Shown: positions 49,401 to 62,302, numbered from the stretch's first letter. The stretch is 64,000 nucleotides of DNA from Brasenia schreberi (GCA_036023115.1 JAYKKT010000040.1:3763501-3827500); one strand, 5' to 3'. Program-made: numbers and translations. The notes: generated from the sequence alone by a model not told the origin.

Positions 49401-51088
49401 TAAATGTAATCTTTATTTTTAAATTCAAATATTAATTATCTACCTTTTAAATTAATTAATCAAGATTTGTTTATATATATTATCATAATTTTATTGATAT
49501 ATATTAAGCAAAAGGTATATATATATATATGTATCTTTTAATTATCAAATTCAAATTTCAACTATTATCATTTAGATGAAGTGTTGATATTTATTTGATA
49601 TGCTATGTACGAATTGAATTTCTCTCTCTAGTACCAATTTGTCTAGTATTGTTATCCCATATTGAGTCAAAGCAATTCGGGTTGTGGTACAAAATTCCCT
49701 GAACCCGGTCAAATCGTCTATTACCCGTCCCCTTGGGGGCCACGCAAGAATTCTTGCCATCCCTACTCCCGCTCTCCATTGTACCAGAAAACAAATATAC
49801 AACACTGATCCCTTCTTGTTCGCAGAAGTGGGAAGGTCAGCTATACGTTGCAGCGTTGGTAAGTGCCATCATCAACACCATGATAACACCTCCAGTCGTG
49901 ACGGCCATCGTCCGATACGAGCGCAGGCATGTCACTGGCTACAAGCCAGTCGGCCTCGAGGAGCTCCCGCCGGAGATGGAGTTGCGCATGCTGGCCTGCA
50001 CCCACAACACCCGCTCGCTCCCGGCCCTCCTGAGCCTCATCGAGGGTACCCGCGGCCCCTTCGGGGTCCCCACGGCCATTTACCTCATGCACCTCATCGA
50101 GCTGACCGAAGAGACCTCTGCGTCCCTCTTGCGAGTTAATGAAGAATCCTCCCTCCACCGCGCGCCCTCTCAAGCCGAAACTGTCTCCATTATCGGCGAC
50201 GAGGACGCCGATTACGATGATACCACGGCTGTCGTCGAGGATCACAGGCAGATGGAGATCACTCTCTACACTTTCCGGCAGGCCACCGGGATAACGGTGC
50301 GCCAAGTCAAGGCCATCTCTATGTTTCATAACATGCATGAAGATATATGCAACGGTGCCGACGATCTCCGCGCTTCTGTCATAATTCTGCCTTTCCATAA
50401 GTACCAAAGAGTAGACGGTGGCATGGAAACCATTAAGACAGGGCACCGAGATGTCAACTCCAAGGTGATCCAGCACGCCCGGTGCACCGTCGGCATACTC
50501 ATCGACCGCGGGCTCGGTCAGGTGAACCAGACGATGCCGGAGGTGCTGTACCAAGTTGGGGTTCTGTTTTTCGAAGGTCGTGACGATCGCGAGGCCTTGG
50601 CCTATGGCGCGAGGATGTCCGAGCACCCCGGCGTTAGCCTTACAGTAATAAGATTCCGGCCGACCAATGTACATGACTATGAGAAGGCAGTCGAGATTCA
50701 GTCAGCGAGGGAGCACCAAGTGCTCACGAAGATTAGTGAGCATGAGAGGGAGAGAGCAGCCGACGAGGCCTACATGTCCATGTTCTACACGCGCTACGTC
50801 GTGACTGGAACGGTCACGTACTTGGAGAAGTACGTCGCTAATGGCTCAGAGACGGTGGCGGCACTAGGGGATTTGCGCGGGCTGTATACGTTGCTGTTGG
50901 TGGGGAAGGGGCCGAAGGAGATGACGCCGCTGACGAAGGGGATGTCGGACTGGGAGGAGTGCCCGGAGCTCGGGCACATCGGAGACTTGTTGGCATCGTC
51001 GGATTTCGGATACCCGGGCTCGGTGCTGGTCATCCAGCAGTCTAAAAGCTCTAACGTTGAAGAACTAGACGATGACTATTTTGCTTGA
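46441..51088 (+). CDS. Cation/H+ antiporter, CHX family, three exons
   Basis: Predicted endomembrane or plasma-membrane monovalent cation/proton exchanger (CPA2). Exons: 46441-46602, 47772-48761, 49826-51088; 54 + 330 + 420 = 804 aa, the normal CHX size, all phase 0 with GT-AG introns. Exon 1 carries the first helix and RRLGQPRVVSEIL. Exon 2 carries the rest of the exchanger domain: FLLGLELD, the AGTSAPTVARTAAEL helix, ILSDIVV with D190 at the position of the family's conserved aspartate, LASKVIGSLAACW and NVKGQVDLIIL. Exon 3 starts with a last helix (AALVSAIINTMITPPVV). A cytosolic regulatory region with two nucleotide-binding-like lobes follows (LRMLACTHNTRSLPALL, CTVGILIDRGLG). The subgroup is uncertain: QVDLI in place of the usual LVELI points to a divergent CHX, perhaps CHX28-like. 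No lesions are seen. Confidence 0.92.
47222..47299 (-). mobile_element. SINE-like element in CHX intron 1
   Basis: The minus strand reads GCTCACCTGGCAAGGGG, then GGTCATGAGTTCGGTACCC. This is the A-box/B-box arrangement also seen at 40994-41060. Ends uncertain. Confidence 0.45.
48868..48960 (+). mobile_element. SINE-like fragment in CHX intron 2
   Basis: CGACTCACAAGTTGAAAGTC and GTGAGTTGTATGCCCGGACATG match the B-box side of the 41.0 and 47.2 kb elements. It lies about 110 bp after the exon 2 donor and reads open with exon 2, so intron retention would add about 65 unrelated residues. Confidence 0.4.
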
Positions 51089-51991
51089 TTGCCTTGAAAG
51101 CGAGTTTTGGATGGTGTGCTGATTCTTTGCAGAAATCCTTTCATCAGACATATGATCCTACACTCTCCCATTGAAATGACCGATCTTGGACGGCTGAGAT
51201 TGAATGTAGGATCATATGTCAAAGAGGTTCTTTTTCAAATATTCGATACGCTGTAACAAGATTTATCTGAAGTGACAGTCTTTCTAGTGGAACTTGGTCC
51301 TTCAGTGACTAGTAGATGAACCAACAAATTTGTGTCTGCTGTCACGAGAGGGTCAAGTGCCACCAATACTTTGTCACTGTAGATGAACCATTTTGTGTAC
51401 AAGGTCATCTGGTATGTGCATTGTCGTCGACCCAAAAGGCTATTCTGCTATATACATTGTCGTCTATGATGAATCCATGGAGGGAATCCGTGGCTGTGTG
51501 TTTCCATCCCTTACAGGAGGCGAAGCTAATGGTGCTAGCTAGACAAGGGGAATCAGCGGTAGGTGCAGAGATGGCGGATCATGTAACATTTATTTCTTTT
51601 CTACGTTTGCTTAATGTACATTCTTAGCGGCATGTATATAACTTTTCATTCCTCAAACTTGTGGAAGAGATGGAATATAAGGTGTATATATATTTATGAT
51701 GATAGACTGAATGAGTCATATGAAAACCAAACGAAATGCATTCGTAAAAATTGACATAAATTGATGTGCAGGTTTCAATCTTGATATGCTATATCATGAA
51801 TTAGCATCTTATATCTTCAAAGAAGTTACAATTGTTTTATGCATTCTACTTTTAAAAAGACAAACCTGCTCTTTGAAATATGATGATTCTCACTCAGGCT
51901 GCTGTTGTTTGTGGTGACTCGGTAAGCAATAGATCAATGGTGATGGTAAACTTGATAATGGATTACGTTGCGATGAGATCTATTAGCTTGA
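51089..51991. other. CHX 3' region
   Basis: Probable 3' UTR and spacer. A perfect 15-nt inverted pair, ACATATGATCCTACA (51148-51162) and TGTAGGATCATATGT (51205-51219), could form a stem with a 42-nt loop. No gene is seen. Confidence 0.5.
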
Positions 51992-52134
51992 TACAACTAC
52001 AACAAGTCCGTTACATAGATTCTTTGTTTTTCACATAGCTCTATCATATGTCATGCTAGCAGTTAACTCAATATAAATTAGATCATTCTTTATTGTTTCT
52101 TTCCAATACTTTTGTGGTCGTCTTCTTTCTTTCT
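51992..52134 (-). mobile_element. RTE LINE 3' fragment
   Basis: The minus strand matches the family 3' end (AAAGAAACAATAAAGAATGA, GAGTTAACTGCTAGCATG), ending in a degenerate (TTG)n. It lacks the GTATGGGAAAAGGC box, so it is an old, internally deleted copy. Confidence 0.75.
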
Positions 52135-53982
52135 ATTTAAGAATAAAATCCTGCATAATTGGAGGTGTTGTTGCTGATTCGTCCAGACGCAGCCGATGAA
52201 GGAATCAGCATCAAGTTCATAAACCATTTGCGGAGGTGCTCAAAACCTGACAGCTTCCGATTTAAAAAGAAAAGGTAGACAGGAGTACCATATTGCGCAA
52301 CTTACCGGTAATCAATAATATAAATATCTTAATAACTTAGTTTGCTTCAATTCGTTAAAACCGTCCATATTCCATCATTCATGAATGTTTGCTACATTTT
52401 TAATTCATGATTCATCTTCAGAGTGGTGGGCAGAGGTTTACATTTATGATGAGCAGCTATTTTCATAAGTTAGATGAGCAACGCGCTGCGGCATGTGTTT
52501 GAAGAAAATATAGCAAGAGCATACACCGAGGACTGAGAAAAATACTTGTATCTGCAGGAGCAGATGATGACAGATGCACTCTGGCAACCTTCAATCTAGC
52601 TATTAAATCAGGATTTACAATGACTGATATGGAGACAGATAACAACGATTTCTTTAAGCGTCTAGTTGTAATTCAATGCTATTGGATTCCGAAAGAGAGG
52701 AACAATCTCCTCTTGTTATTAGCTTGCATGAGAGCCATTGTTGGTCGTTTGGAATGACAAACCGCTGAATTGTCGACCATCACTGTGATAGTCAATTGCC
52801 TGTGAACCACTAGAAGATTAATGATTTTTTAGCACATCTTAAGGAACTCTAATTTTGTAGTGTTTAGAAGCCCCTCTGCCACATGATTTGTCTGTGTGAA
52901 TATGTATGTATAGGGTCAATCAGATGATTTGTACGAGTGTTTTTTTGCAGTAGAGGTTGTATATCTCTCTCCAGAGCATGCACTCCGGAATCCTTGATGC
53001 TCTACTTCATGTTGAACAAATAGAAGAGTATCACATAGAGGAGCATCAAATTGGAACACTCAAAGTACAGTACATTGTCTAGTCTGGTACATGCATATGG
53101 TAACATACGAGTCTTTATATGCTGCATGTTGTATACAACACTTAGGCGCATGCATTCCGACACTTCTGTATGTTTTACCTCATGTTGAACAAATGAGAGA
53201 TGATCATAGAGCAAGAACATCAATGGTAGCATTCAAGGTGCAAGGTGCAGTATATTGATTGTGCTTCGCAGATCATGTGGAAACAGACATACTTGCTTAC
53301 CTGAATTCATAGGAGCCAGACGGTTTATGAACATTGTTATCACAACCCATAAGATTCTGCTCCAAACTAAAGTGACCAATCAGAGGCCGAGAAACAAGAT
53401 TTCACTCTGCAGAGATTAACTGTTATAATTAACTCCCCAATAACACCTCTATTCGAAAGGATCTGGCCAACCGAGACGTGCTCTCTCTAGTATTGTGTTG
53501 CACGAGGATATCAGCTCCGAATCTCAGTTTACTTTGCATATTCTATGACTACTTCCTGCACTACTGAAATCCTCCATCTTGGTAATCCAAGAAAGAAAAA
53601 CAAATGATAAATCAGATTCAAAATGTGGCTCAAGTTCCCTTATATAGTAGCTGAAATTAAGAACCCAAGTTCATGCTCCTTTTTGGTGTGATCTCATGAT
53701 GGCATCTAATAAGCTACCCCATACAAGCTTTCTAGTACCCATGACTTTATCTATACAAGAACTATTTATAATGAAATTTATATGCAATAATGCTTGGATA
53801 TAAAAACGCAAATTTCTGTACCCCCTCAGATATAGATTCAGTTGTAACAACTATTGAACAACTGATTTATGTTTACACCAAAGATAAGTAACAAATAACT
53901 GACATATTGGTAAGGATTTGATTCATTGACAAGTAATATATGTATGTAAAACTTTGGCTAACACTTCAATGAAATTTTCAGC
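52135..53982. other. Intergenic
   Basis: No recognised gene. About 52530-52755 holds an open but family-less stretch. A diverged direct repeat (CATGTTGAACAAAT... to ...CAGTACATTG) occurs at about 53008-53078 and 53171-53255. Confidence 0.4.
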
Positions 53983-56948
53983 TCAATACTTCTGAAACTT
54001 CAGTGCTTCAAAGCGTGCAGCAAGTGATTCATAATCCGGAAGCTTTGGATGAACATGATGGAGCATTTCTGCTGGGTGGCCCTGTACCGGTGGGCTTCCT
54101 CTAATAGGGTCAGCAGAGAAACAAGGCAATGATGGAGCATTTCTGCTGGGTGGCCCTGTAGAGGGGCTGATCTTGTGACCACTGTATGCTTGACGATAAT
54201 CACTGAAGGTTTTCACATTGCTTGATTTCCTTTCAAGATCATTCTCTTCCTCACTTTCAGACTCACTTCCGTCAGAATCATCAAAAACGGGGCCAGAGGA
54301 CCCCTTTGAATTTGGTTGAGGGAAGCTGCTGCTGTGCCTTCTAAGGAATTTTTTATCTCCTAAACCAGTGTTCTCTTCATCACTTAAATAATGCATGTGA
54401 TTGAAGTTTTGTGACTCGCTTGCTTGACTGAAAAGAATATTCCCATCATGCTTATTATAGCTGTGATGTTTGTGATTGAAATTATCCAAATTTGGAAGAT
54501 CTTCCGATGTTAAAGATCCAGAGTCTTCCTTTTCCCGAACATTTGACATGACCTTGTTACTGCTGGGCAAAGAGTTGTTCCTGAACTCAGATGACAACCG
54601 CAAGTTTTTTTGGTTAAACTGTTCTGGATTATGTCCCGCAAGATATGCTGCAGCTTGTGCCGCAGCAACTGCTTTGTCGGCATAGAAAGCAGCAGCATGT
54701 GCAGCCGAGACCGTGTTGCCAAAAGTTTCATCAGTGGTACTCCTGCTAATACCCGTTAGTGAGTATGACTTACAACAGAAACAAAAACTGTAAATGTAAC
54801 AATTCCAACCTCTGCCGGAATTACCTATCAGCTGGTTGATGAGAAACGCTTTGTTCAGATGGATTAACATTTGTAGGCATCTGCTTGCACTTAGAAGGCT
54901 AGTTGGTTCTTCTTGGTGGGAAATGTTCTGTTCAGATGGCATAACCTTGCTTGGAATCCTGCTTGCACTCAGAGAGCTGGTCGGTCCTTCCTGATAGGAA
55001 ATATTTTGTTCAAATGGCATAACTTTTGTCGGCATCTTGTTTGCACTCAGAAAGCTAGTTGGTCCTTCCTGCATCACAATTAGAATCCAGGAATTGGTAA
55101 CTCGTATTCATGTTTTTGAATCTATTCTTTACAATTTTATGAAAAAGGAACAGTTTATCTGTCTGAATATTTGTCAATCGCAAATGGCAAGACCAAGAGA
55201 ATGGTGATGAAGCAATGTTTACAGACCAGAACATCTTCAGGCGGCTTAAGTAGCTCCTTCTCTGATTCAGATGCATCCCATTGAATCTGATACTCTCTTG
55301 CAATTTCTTTCAGAACCTTCAGCTTGACCTCTCCAGAGGGTGCTTTGACAGTCAGTTTCTCAATCAACTATAGGAAACCATAAGCTCATATTACAACGAT
55401 AGGCGCGCTAGGCTAGTCAATAAATATCAGATGTAATGGATTGGCTTTTCAAATCCAAGCTACAAACGGCACCGTGGAAAGCTACAAAAAAGAGGATTCA
55501 CAACAAAATGTGTGCAATGCTACTTGAGAGGTGCACTTTCATGAATAATCACTTGATATCATAATACTAATCTCGGTAACGAGTTTCAAATGCTGTCCTA
55601 ATCCGTAATATGTAGCTACAACTTTTACCGCAAATGCAAACACAAAAATTGCTTGATCATTTAATCTCAATAAAATTCTTACAGATCGATTCACTCCGCA
55701 GTCTGGTCGCAACTCAGCTGCGCCGAGAACAAACTCTGTTCCATACTTCTTTTCAATAAGTTTGGTTATCTTTTGGAGTTCAGGAAGGTCAGCACATCGT
55801 GGGGCTGCAAATACTAAGCTGGAGATTCCTTCCTTAAGATCAACAGGACAACCCCTAGCATTATCCAAGAAAACGTTAGTGTGAATCCATCGTATTCATA
55901 TTGAATTGCAAAGGAGAACCTACTACGGAACATACTTTTTTGATTCAATTACAGGCAAGCGGGCGATGACGAGCTCACAGAAGAGTTCAATAATCTCATT
56001 TGCTGCCATAATATTTTGTTCTCTGATTACATGTTCAACCTGTAACACCTCAGCATCAGTTGGGTGAATCAATTGCTCAAACGTCAATCTTAGATTACAA
56101 GAAGAAAAGGAAAAATAGTAGTCTAGTCTTACATCCATACTATCAACAGCTACTGCCTTGAGGGAGACCCAGGAATAAGGCTCGAGTACATTTTCCATAT
56201 TCTGCTATTTAGGCTTTTCGGATAGACTTCCATGTGAGTGTATAAAGATAACCCGCTTATTTGTCAAATATAATAAGAAACTCTCCTAAATAAGGGAGTC
56301 TATTTCCACTTCTCATATTGGTTTTTGAGATTTGTGTGCATCAAAAAGTCTAAAATCTTCTTTGTTTTTCTCACTGCTATGCTCATTGGAAGAAAAGGGT
56401 TCCTGCTTTACGTTTCAAAATACTAGTGTTATTGGAGAAAGTTTTCATATTTTATAAGACTCCCAAGCCCGCTTTCTGTTTCAAAAGCTTGCTATCCATT
56501 TCACAGCGAAAACCCCAAGTATTAAAGAGTTTTAGAAAGGGAAAATGGGGAATCACATTTTAAAATTACCACCTAATCCTTTTGCCATCGCCCCCTTTCT
56601 CCTCTCATTATTAAAACAAACCAACTTAAGGAAAACAAGAATCTCGTGATAAAGGAAAATACCCGGATTCTGGCAGTTGTTTCTTGGCCGGATTCGATGA
56701 GCATGGCGACGTCGCGCTTCATCTGCTTGAGCTGCGCATCCCTCTTATTCTTCAGCAGCTTAATCCTTGAAATTGCTAGCTTCATTGCCGTCTTCCTGGT
56801 AGTTAAAATTGGTGATAGAGAGAAGACCAACAATTTCAAATGTAAGAAAAGAGATCTGCGAGTCTCTCAAACGCTAATGGCGATCAAAAGTGACATATTC
56901 CGCTTGTATTGCTTACCATTTGGACAAGTTAAATCCCTTAAAGAACAT
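53983..56948 (-). CDS. IST1-like protein (ESCRT-III regulator), seven exons
   Basis: Plant IST1-like proteins act with ESCRT-III and VPS4/LIP5 in multivesicular-body sorting in the cytosol. Minus-strand exons: 56948-56917, 56795-56663, 56039-55936, 55854-55683, 55367-55227, 55068-54825, 54742-53983. The IST1 domain spans exons 1-5: MFFKGFNLSKWKTAMKLA, NKRDAQLKQMKRDVAMLIE, EHVIREQNIMAANEIIELF, CPVDLKEGISSLVFAAPRC, LIEKLTVKAPSGEVKLKVL. Exon 6 holds three 26-residue repeats (EGPTSFLSANKMPTKVMP type). Exon 7 has an Ala-rich segment (AAHAAAFYADKAVAAAQAA), an acidic Ser-rich stretch and a C-terminal DYESLAARFEALK that resembles a MIT-interacting motif. The third repeat lacks one base, so splicing exon 6 to 7 shifts frame. 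Retaining the 82-bp intron keeps the frame open. Exons 1-5 are phase-consistent. Confidence 0.85.
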
Positions 56949-57592
56949 GGCGACTCAAAAATCTTCAGTCTGTGAGACTCCAACGAATCAATGGACAGGA
57001 AAATGACGGAGATCGATTGGGTTTAGGGAGAGATGAGGATTTGTTTTATTGGACAAAGAACGGAAGAAACGATGCGGAAGCGACTGCTCTCACTTGAGCA
57101 CTGCACGCGCTTCTTTCCTCCTTCCCAACGGTCACTAGAAAGAACTCAAACGGGCAGATTTGCCTTTTGAGTGGTGGGATCCAAACTAAATTGGATCCCT
57201 GACAAAGATCCTGTCCATAGGTGGGCACGAAAGGGTTCGGGTTCTCTTTTCCCCAACAGATGCCGAGTGGGTTCATATATACGTATCCCATACCTGAACC
57301 TGATCGAGTTGAGTTAGATCGGGGTTGCACGAGTTGGATCAATATTGCCATCCCTAGTTGCATAACGAATTTGAGTTGATGCCGTGTCACTCAATTGGTG
57401 TGTACATTTCGTGTTTCATAACGTGTCATTACATTCTTACCAATGACGTAGAACATGACCCAAATTCTTCACTTTACTTTCGGTGGACATGCAGATATTC
57501 CGGATCGTGTCTTTCAGGTTCATGTTGTGTATAACAATAATCTCATTTTACGGATTGTGCTTGTACCTGATTTATCTTGATTATAGAGCTTT
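56949..57592. other. IST1-like gene 5' flank
   Basis: Contains the presumed 5' UTR and promoter for the minus-strand gene. A GC-rich stretch (57060-57200) lies just upstream. Nothing else is recognised. Confidence 0.4.
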
Positions 57593-57730
57593 AGGGATGA
57601 CAATATTGACCCGATCTAACTTGAACGGGGTGGGGGAACACCCGAACTTGAAACTAATTGGGTTGGGTGTGGGGATAATATGCCCTGATCCATACCCAAC
57701 TTGTATTTGCTCCAACTAAGAGCTGACCTT

Positions 57731-57871
57731 TATATATACATATACATATACATATACACATACACATATACATATACATATACACATACACATATACATA
57801 TACACATACACATACACATATACACATATACACATACACATACACATATACATATACACATACACATATAC

Positions 57872-57902
<31 letters not shown>
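57731..57902. repeat. (TACATA)n/(CACATA)n/(AT)n microsatellite
   Basis: About 170 bp of TA/CA-type repeats inside the MITE-like element. It generates spurious open frames on both strands. Confidence 0.97.
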
Positions 57903-58047
57903 TTCAGACTTAACATTTGATAAAACTAACTATGTATGGGTACGAGGTCAAATCGATCGACATAATTAAGGATGAAAATTTGAATTTAAAAAGTATTTAA
58001 TGCACATTGTATCAAATGTCAAGTTTGAAAAGTGCAATGGTATTTTT

Positions 58048-58049
<2 letters not shown>

Positions 58050-58121
<72 letters not shown>
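58050..58121. repeat. (AT)n microsatellite
   Basis: A 72-bp pure AT run at the centre of the palindrome. Confidence 0.97.
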
Positions 58122-58123
<2 letters not shown>

Positions 58124-58400
58124 CCGCATAGAGATCTTTATCATTCAATGAGTGTAATTAATGATAAAAATTTAAACGTAAAAAGTACCATTGCACTTTT
58201 CAGACTTGACATTTGATACAATGTGCATTAAATACTTTTTAAATTCAAATTTTCATCCTTAATTATGTCGATCGATTTTACCTCGTACCCATGGGAGAAA
58301 AGAGAACCTGAACCTGTACCCCACTGGTTAAGTTTCAGGTTGGGGCTGGGTACAGGTATACTGTCCCCGACCTGACCCATTGCGATCCTTATAGAGCTTT

Positions 58401-60433
58401 CATAAGAACCTTTCAATAATTTCAGCTTCTCATCATTCTAAGGATTTCTCGCCGTTCCAAAGTACTTAACCGTAGGAGAACCAAGAACATAGAAGCAATT
58501 CTTTCAATATTCCAATGATACAATATCTGATGTCTCTAAAAATAAAAGAATTATATAAACGGTTTCTACAAGCATGGCAGCAGTTGCACCCCTAGATAAA
58601 GGGTTCTTAAAATTCAGGCGAGGCGATTGTCTCGGATTTATTTGGATTTCCGGTGAGATGAAGGGCTTAGCTCAACATATATCAAAATAAAACATTCTCT
58701 CAAACTAAGTAATGTTGAATACATTAGTTTTTTGTTCGTCATAGTGCTTGATCTTGGGCCTTATTAGCATTTAATTCTACATGTTCGTGTTAGAAAAACA
58801 TTTAAATTGTTAAAAAAATTACAGATTTTTTTAGAGAATCAAAATGTATTAGCTAATTTGTCATTGGAAACTCTACATGTAAAAAAAGAAAAAAGAAAAA
58901 AAGAATATACAAGTAGTGTGGATTAAGAACCAATAGAAATTGAAGGATGAAAGAATATTTTCTTCCATACTGAAGAACCAAGATGAAAGCTGAGTCTATT
59001 TGATGGGAAAAGCTAGCCAGGAGGCGATTTTAGAGACCTGAATATAAGTGAGAAGAAAAACAGGGGAGGCTTATATTAGATGCATTTTGTTAACTTCTAA
59101 TAAAGATAGAAAATCAAAACTATAAATAATATAATAAAAAGAAAATGTGTAGATGAACTCATTCTTTCTAGTGGCGGATGGTGTCTGGTGGTCATGCATG
59201 GTACATTAAAGGCGGTGGCCGCGGCAGTGGTAATAGTAATGGCAGTGATGACTGGTTGGCATCGTGATGGTAGAACTTGTGTGCGCGCGCTCATGCGCGC
59301 GTGTTTGTCAGTCTGAGATATGAAGGAAAAATGTTGAGGAAGATGATGTTAGGTTGAGCAGTGCTTGCTCAAACTGTTGTGAAGGGTTCCTCTGAAGCAA
59401 AGACACAATGTAATCCATCAAGTCTCTCTCACATGGCAGTATGAGGAGGCCGTATCCAGCCAACGTGAATCCTCCTCCGCCATGGCCAAAAGCTCTCGAA
59501 AGATGGGGTGATTCAAATATCCCAAAGAAACCAAATACCTCTTACCATCAATTGCATAAACTGTAAAATGATCCCTGTATTTGTGTCTAAAAATCTAATT
59601 TTCCATCTCGTCCCTTTCGCTGCTCCTTTTCCCCAGACTTTGCCATTTTTCAGCCATTCCCATCAATAGAAGAAAGAGAAAGAAGAATGGTGCAGACATG
59701 GGTGATATATAAAGGTGCAGGATACTAAATAATTCAGGATATAGTGGCTACCTGATCCAATTCCATACCCATCAATTATCTGGATATCATTAACCAAACC
59801 ATATCCGAATGCTAATTGTTTTATGCAATGTTAATGAAATTTATGCAAAATCGTCCATTCAAAGCAAATTAGTGGGAAATTTTAGAAGTTTTTTACTGGA
59901 ACGTTTTTGGGGGGTTTGAAATTCTTTTAGCCTGATTCAATCTGATCCAACCAATCCATTGGATCATTTAGGTAAGTGGATTCAATTTTAAAACCAGATT
60001 CTAACATGGGTTTTGAAGAGTTTACAATTTTTTCCATTAACATACGGTATCACATCTTTTCATGGTATTCAGGAAAGATATCCAATTAGGCTTAATGATT
60101 ATTCATATTCACATCTGATCAAGCAATTAATCAGATTCAGAAATGCTATACCGAACCCGAGTCGAAATCATGTGAATTTTTGCACAAAAGAGAGGATTTT
60201 GTGGTCGATCACTTGATCTGTCAAGAGGCTATGTTGGTTGTGACCGGGATTTGAGAAGCCATGCAAGTTGAACTGAATGAGCAACGTAACTAGGTTTCAT
60301 CCAGTAGCTGAACAAGACTTTCATGTGATTCACTTTAAATGAGGGCTCTGAGTGAGCTTATGCTTTTCTCCATCTGCCTTCTTTAACTTCTTTTACTCCT
60401 TACAGTTTTATTATGAAAAGCAATTTGTCCCCC

Positions 60434-60467
<34 letters not shown>

Positions 60468-61127
60468 GACACACGGTTCAAATGAAGCTACGGAGATGAG
60501 AGCTCTTAGTGGACGCTTGTACTGATCAAATGAAGTTCCTTTAATCAAGTTTGTGTCAACAATCAAGGGAAATAGTGCACTAAAGCTAAAACCAAAACGA
60601 AGCCTTATCGTGTGATTGTTAATGAACAACCATTGGATCCTGTTCACTACTGATGATCAATCAATCATTGTTTTTTAGATGTATAAATATAATAACATTA
60701 TCTTTTATCTTTTTTTAAAACTCTTAAATTCTTTTAACCTATGTCATCGAAAAGTAATTAACAAACATAAGTGAGCATGATCTGGTTTACCCTTATGAAT
60801 GATCTCTTCATTGAATAAATGAAATTGTTGGTTCAATTTCTAAGTGATGGTCACCGTTGCGAGGGCTCTACGTCGTGTGCCTGTATGAAAGTTTGTTGAA
60901 AGAGAGAAAGGTCTTAAATCCACTCTTTTTGGTTCAGTTCTCCCATATGCACAGACCATTTCCCATCCTGGTACAATGTTCGGATCTGGGAATCGTTACC
61001 CAATCCATCCCGACTGAAAGTCCCTTGAGACCGATGTGATATCAGCGGCAGGTCGACGGATGTTTATAATGTCCTATTACTTCGAATTTTGAGTCTTCAA
61101 GTATAAATTCTTACATAATCCTATCAT

Positions 61128-61169
<42 letters not shown>

Positions 61170-62302
61170 GTCAATACATAATGTCCTTCTGTGCATAATC
61201 TTATATAAACAATTTTACAGTTTGATATTTGAGATAAATGGTTGAGATAATAAATAATTATTAATAGTATATTAAATGCAACATACATAGTACAACAATA
61301 CTTTTAATTTAAATTTTTATCATTAATCATGTCAATCGAACAATAAAAATAATATGCACCCAGACACTATTCATTTATATATCTCTCTCTCTCATATGCT
61401 TCTATAGAATGACTCATGATCGCATTGGAAGTGCCTCCCATGTGATATATATATATATATATATAGAAAGTTAGCTCAACCGGGTAGGACTCTCTAAAGG
61501 TAGTGAATTCGATTTCTGGGATGTGCATACATGGCTTAAGCCTCATCATTGTAATAAAAAAAGAAAAAATAAATCAGTATAGTTGAAATCATAGCACACC
61601 TTGCTTCTGTTTAGTCGGGACTCTCAATAGGCCATGGGGGGTTCAACAGCATGGATTTGGATTTGGATTTGAATATCCGATAATCATAAACCAGTTTTGA
61701 TCAGGTTTGGAACTAAAACAAAATTCGACTAATAACTGGATTCAGATTCAGTATTCAGTGATTGAATGCAAATAGACACCCGAATCTGAATCACACTGCA
61801 TCATTTACATATAAAATACAATTACTTACAGGGATCTGATCCAGTACTGCAATGAGTCATCTGAAACTGAACCAAAATCTGGGCTTGTTATCTAGAACAC
61901 GATTGGGTCGTTTAGTTCTGCTTGTAGATGAACCGTAACAATTAATACTAATGTCATCCATTTGCCTTGGGAAGCTTCCTTGCTTTGGAGCCCAAGAACA
62001 TCCAAGTCCAACTCTCCGTACTTATTTTGGGACCGTTATCCAAGTCAAGCACTGGATCCATACCCATATCCAGTGCTGCAACTAGGCCTTCTCCTATAAT
62101 TGCACAACTTGGGAAGGCCACCTAGTTGATAGACGTTGGTATATTCTATTTTAAGTTGAATTATATTCATATATTATAGGCAAGGAGGATTTGGGGGGTT
62201 CAATGAGATCATCTGGTGGACCCGGTTTGGGCTTTTTGCTTGTTGATGAGGCCATGGGAGGACCCAATACATAAGAAAAAGCCAGTCAAGCCACCTTAGA
62301 CT
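58401..62302. other. Gene-free intergenic region
   Basis: No recognised gene on either strand. Short simple repeats occur: CT then CA at about 60431-60474, AT at 61133-61166 and 61446-61465. One SINE lies at 61470-61570. The frames at 59097-59294 and 60013-60216 have no family features. Confidence 0.5.
61470..61570 (+). mobile_element. tRNA-derived SINE
   Basis: GTTAGCTCAACCGGGTAGGA (A box), then GTGAATTCGATTTCTGG (B box) about 35 bp later, then a 3' A-rich tail (AATAAAAAAAGAAAAAAT). Head, box spacing and tail fit a plant SINE. The lack of a full cloverleaf argues against a tRNA gene. Confidence 0.55.

Larger units (their letters stand above)
57593..58389. mobile_element. MITE-like palindromic element
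   Basis: It is flanked by an 11-bp direct duplication TATAGAGCTTT (57582-57592, 58390-58400). Imperfect terminal inverted repeats begin AGGGATGACAAT on the left and AGGATCGCAATGGGTC in reverse complement on the right. Long inverted arms (about 57938-58045 and 58187-58290, sharing GTCGATCGAT and CATTTGATAC) flank an (AT)n core. A duplication of 10-11 bp fits a Mutator-like MITE, but this is not certain. No transposase is present. Confidence 0.7.

Noticed and set aside
49841..50674. A 277-codon open frame on the minus strand
   Set aside because: It lies wholly antisense to CHX exon 3, whose high GC content leaves the opposite strand open. It has no family similarity.
61470..61540. Possible tRNA gene
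   Set aside because: Box-like motifs exist but no full cloverleaf can be folded by eye, and an A-rich tail follows, so a SINE is the better call.
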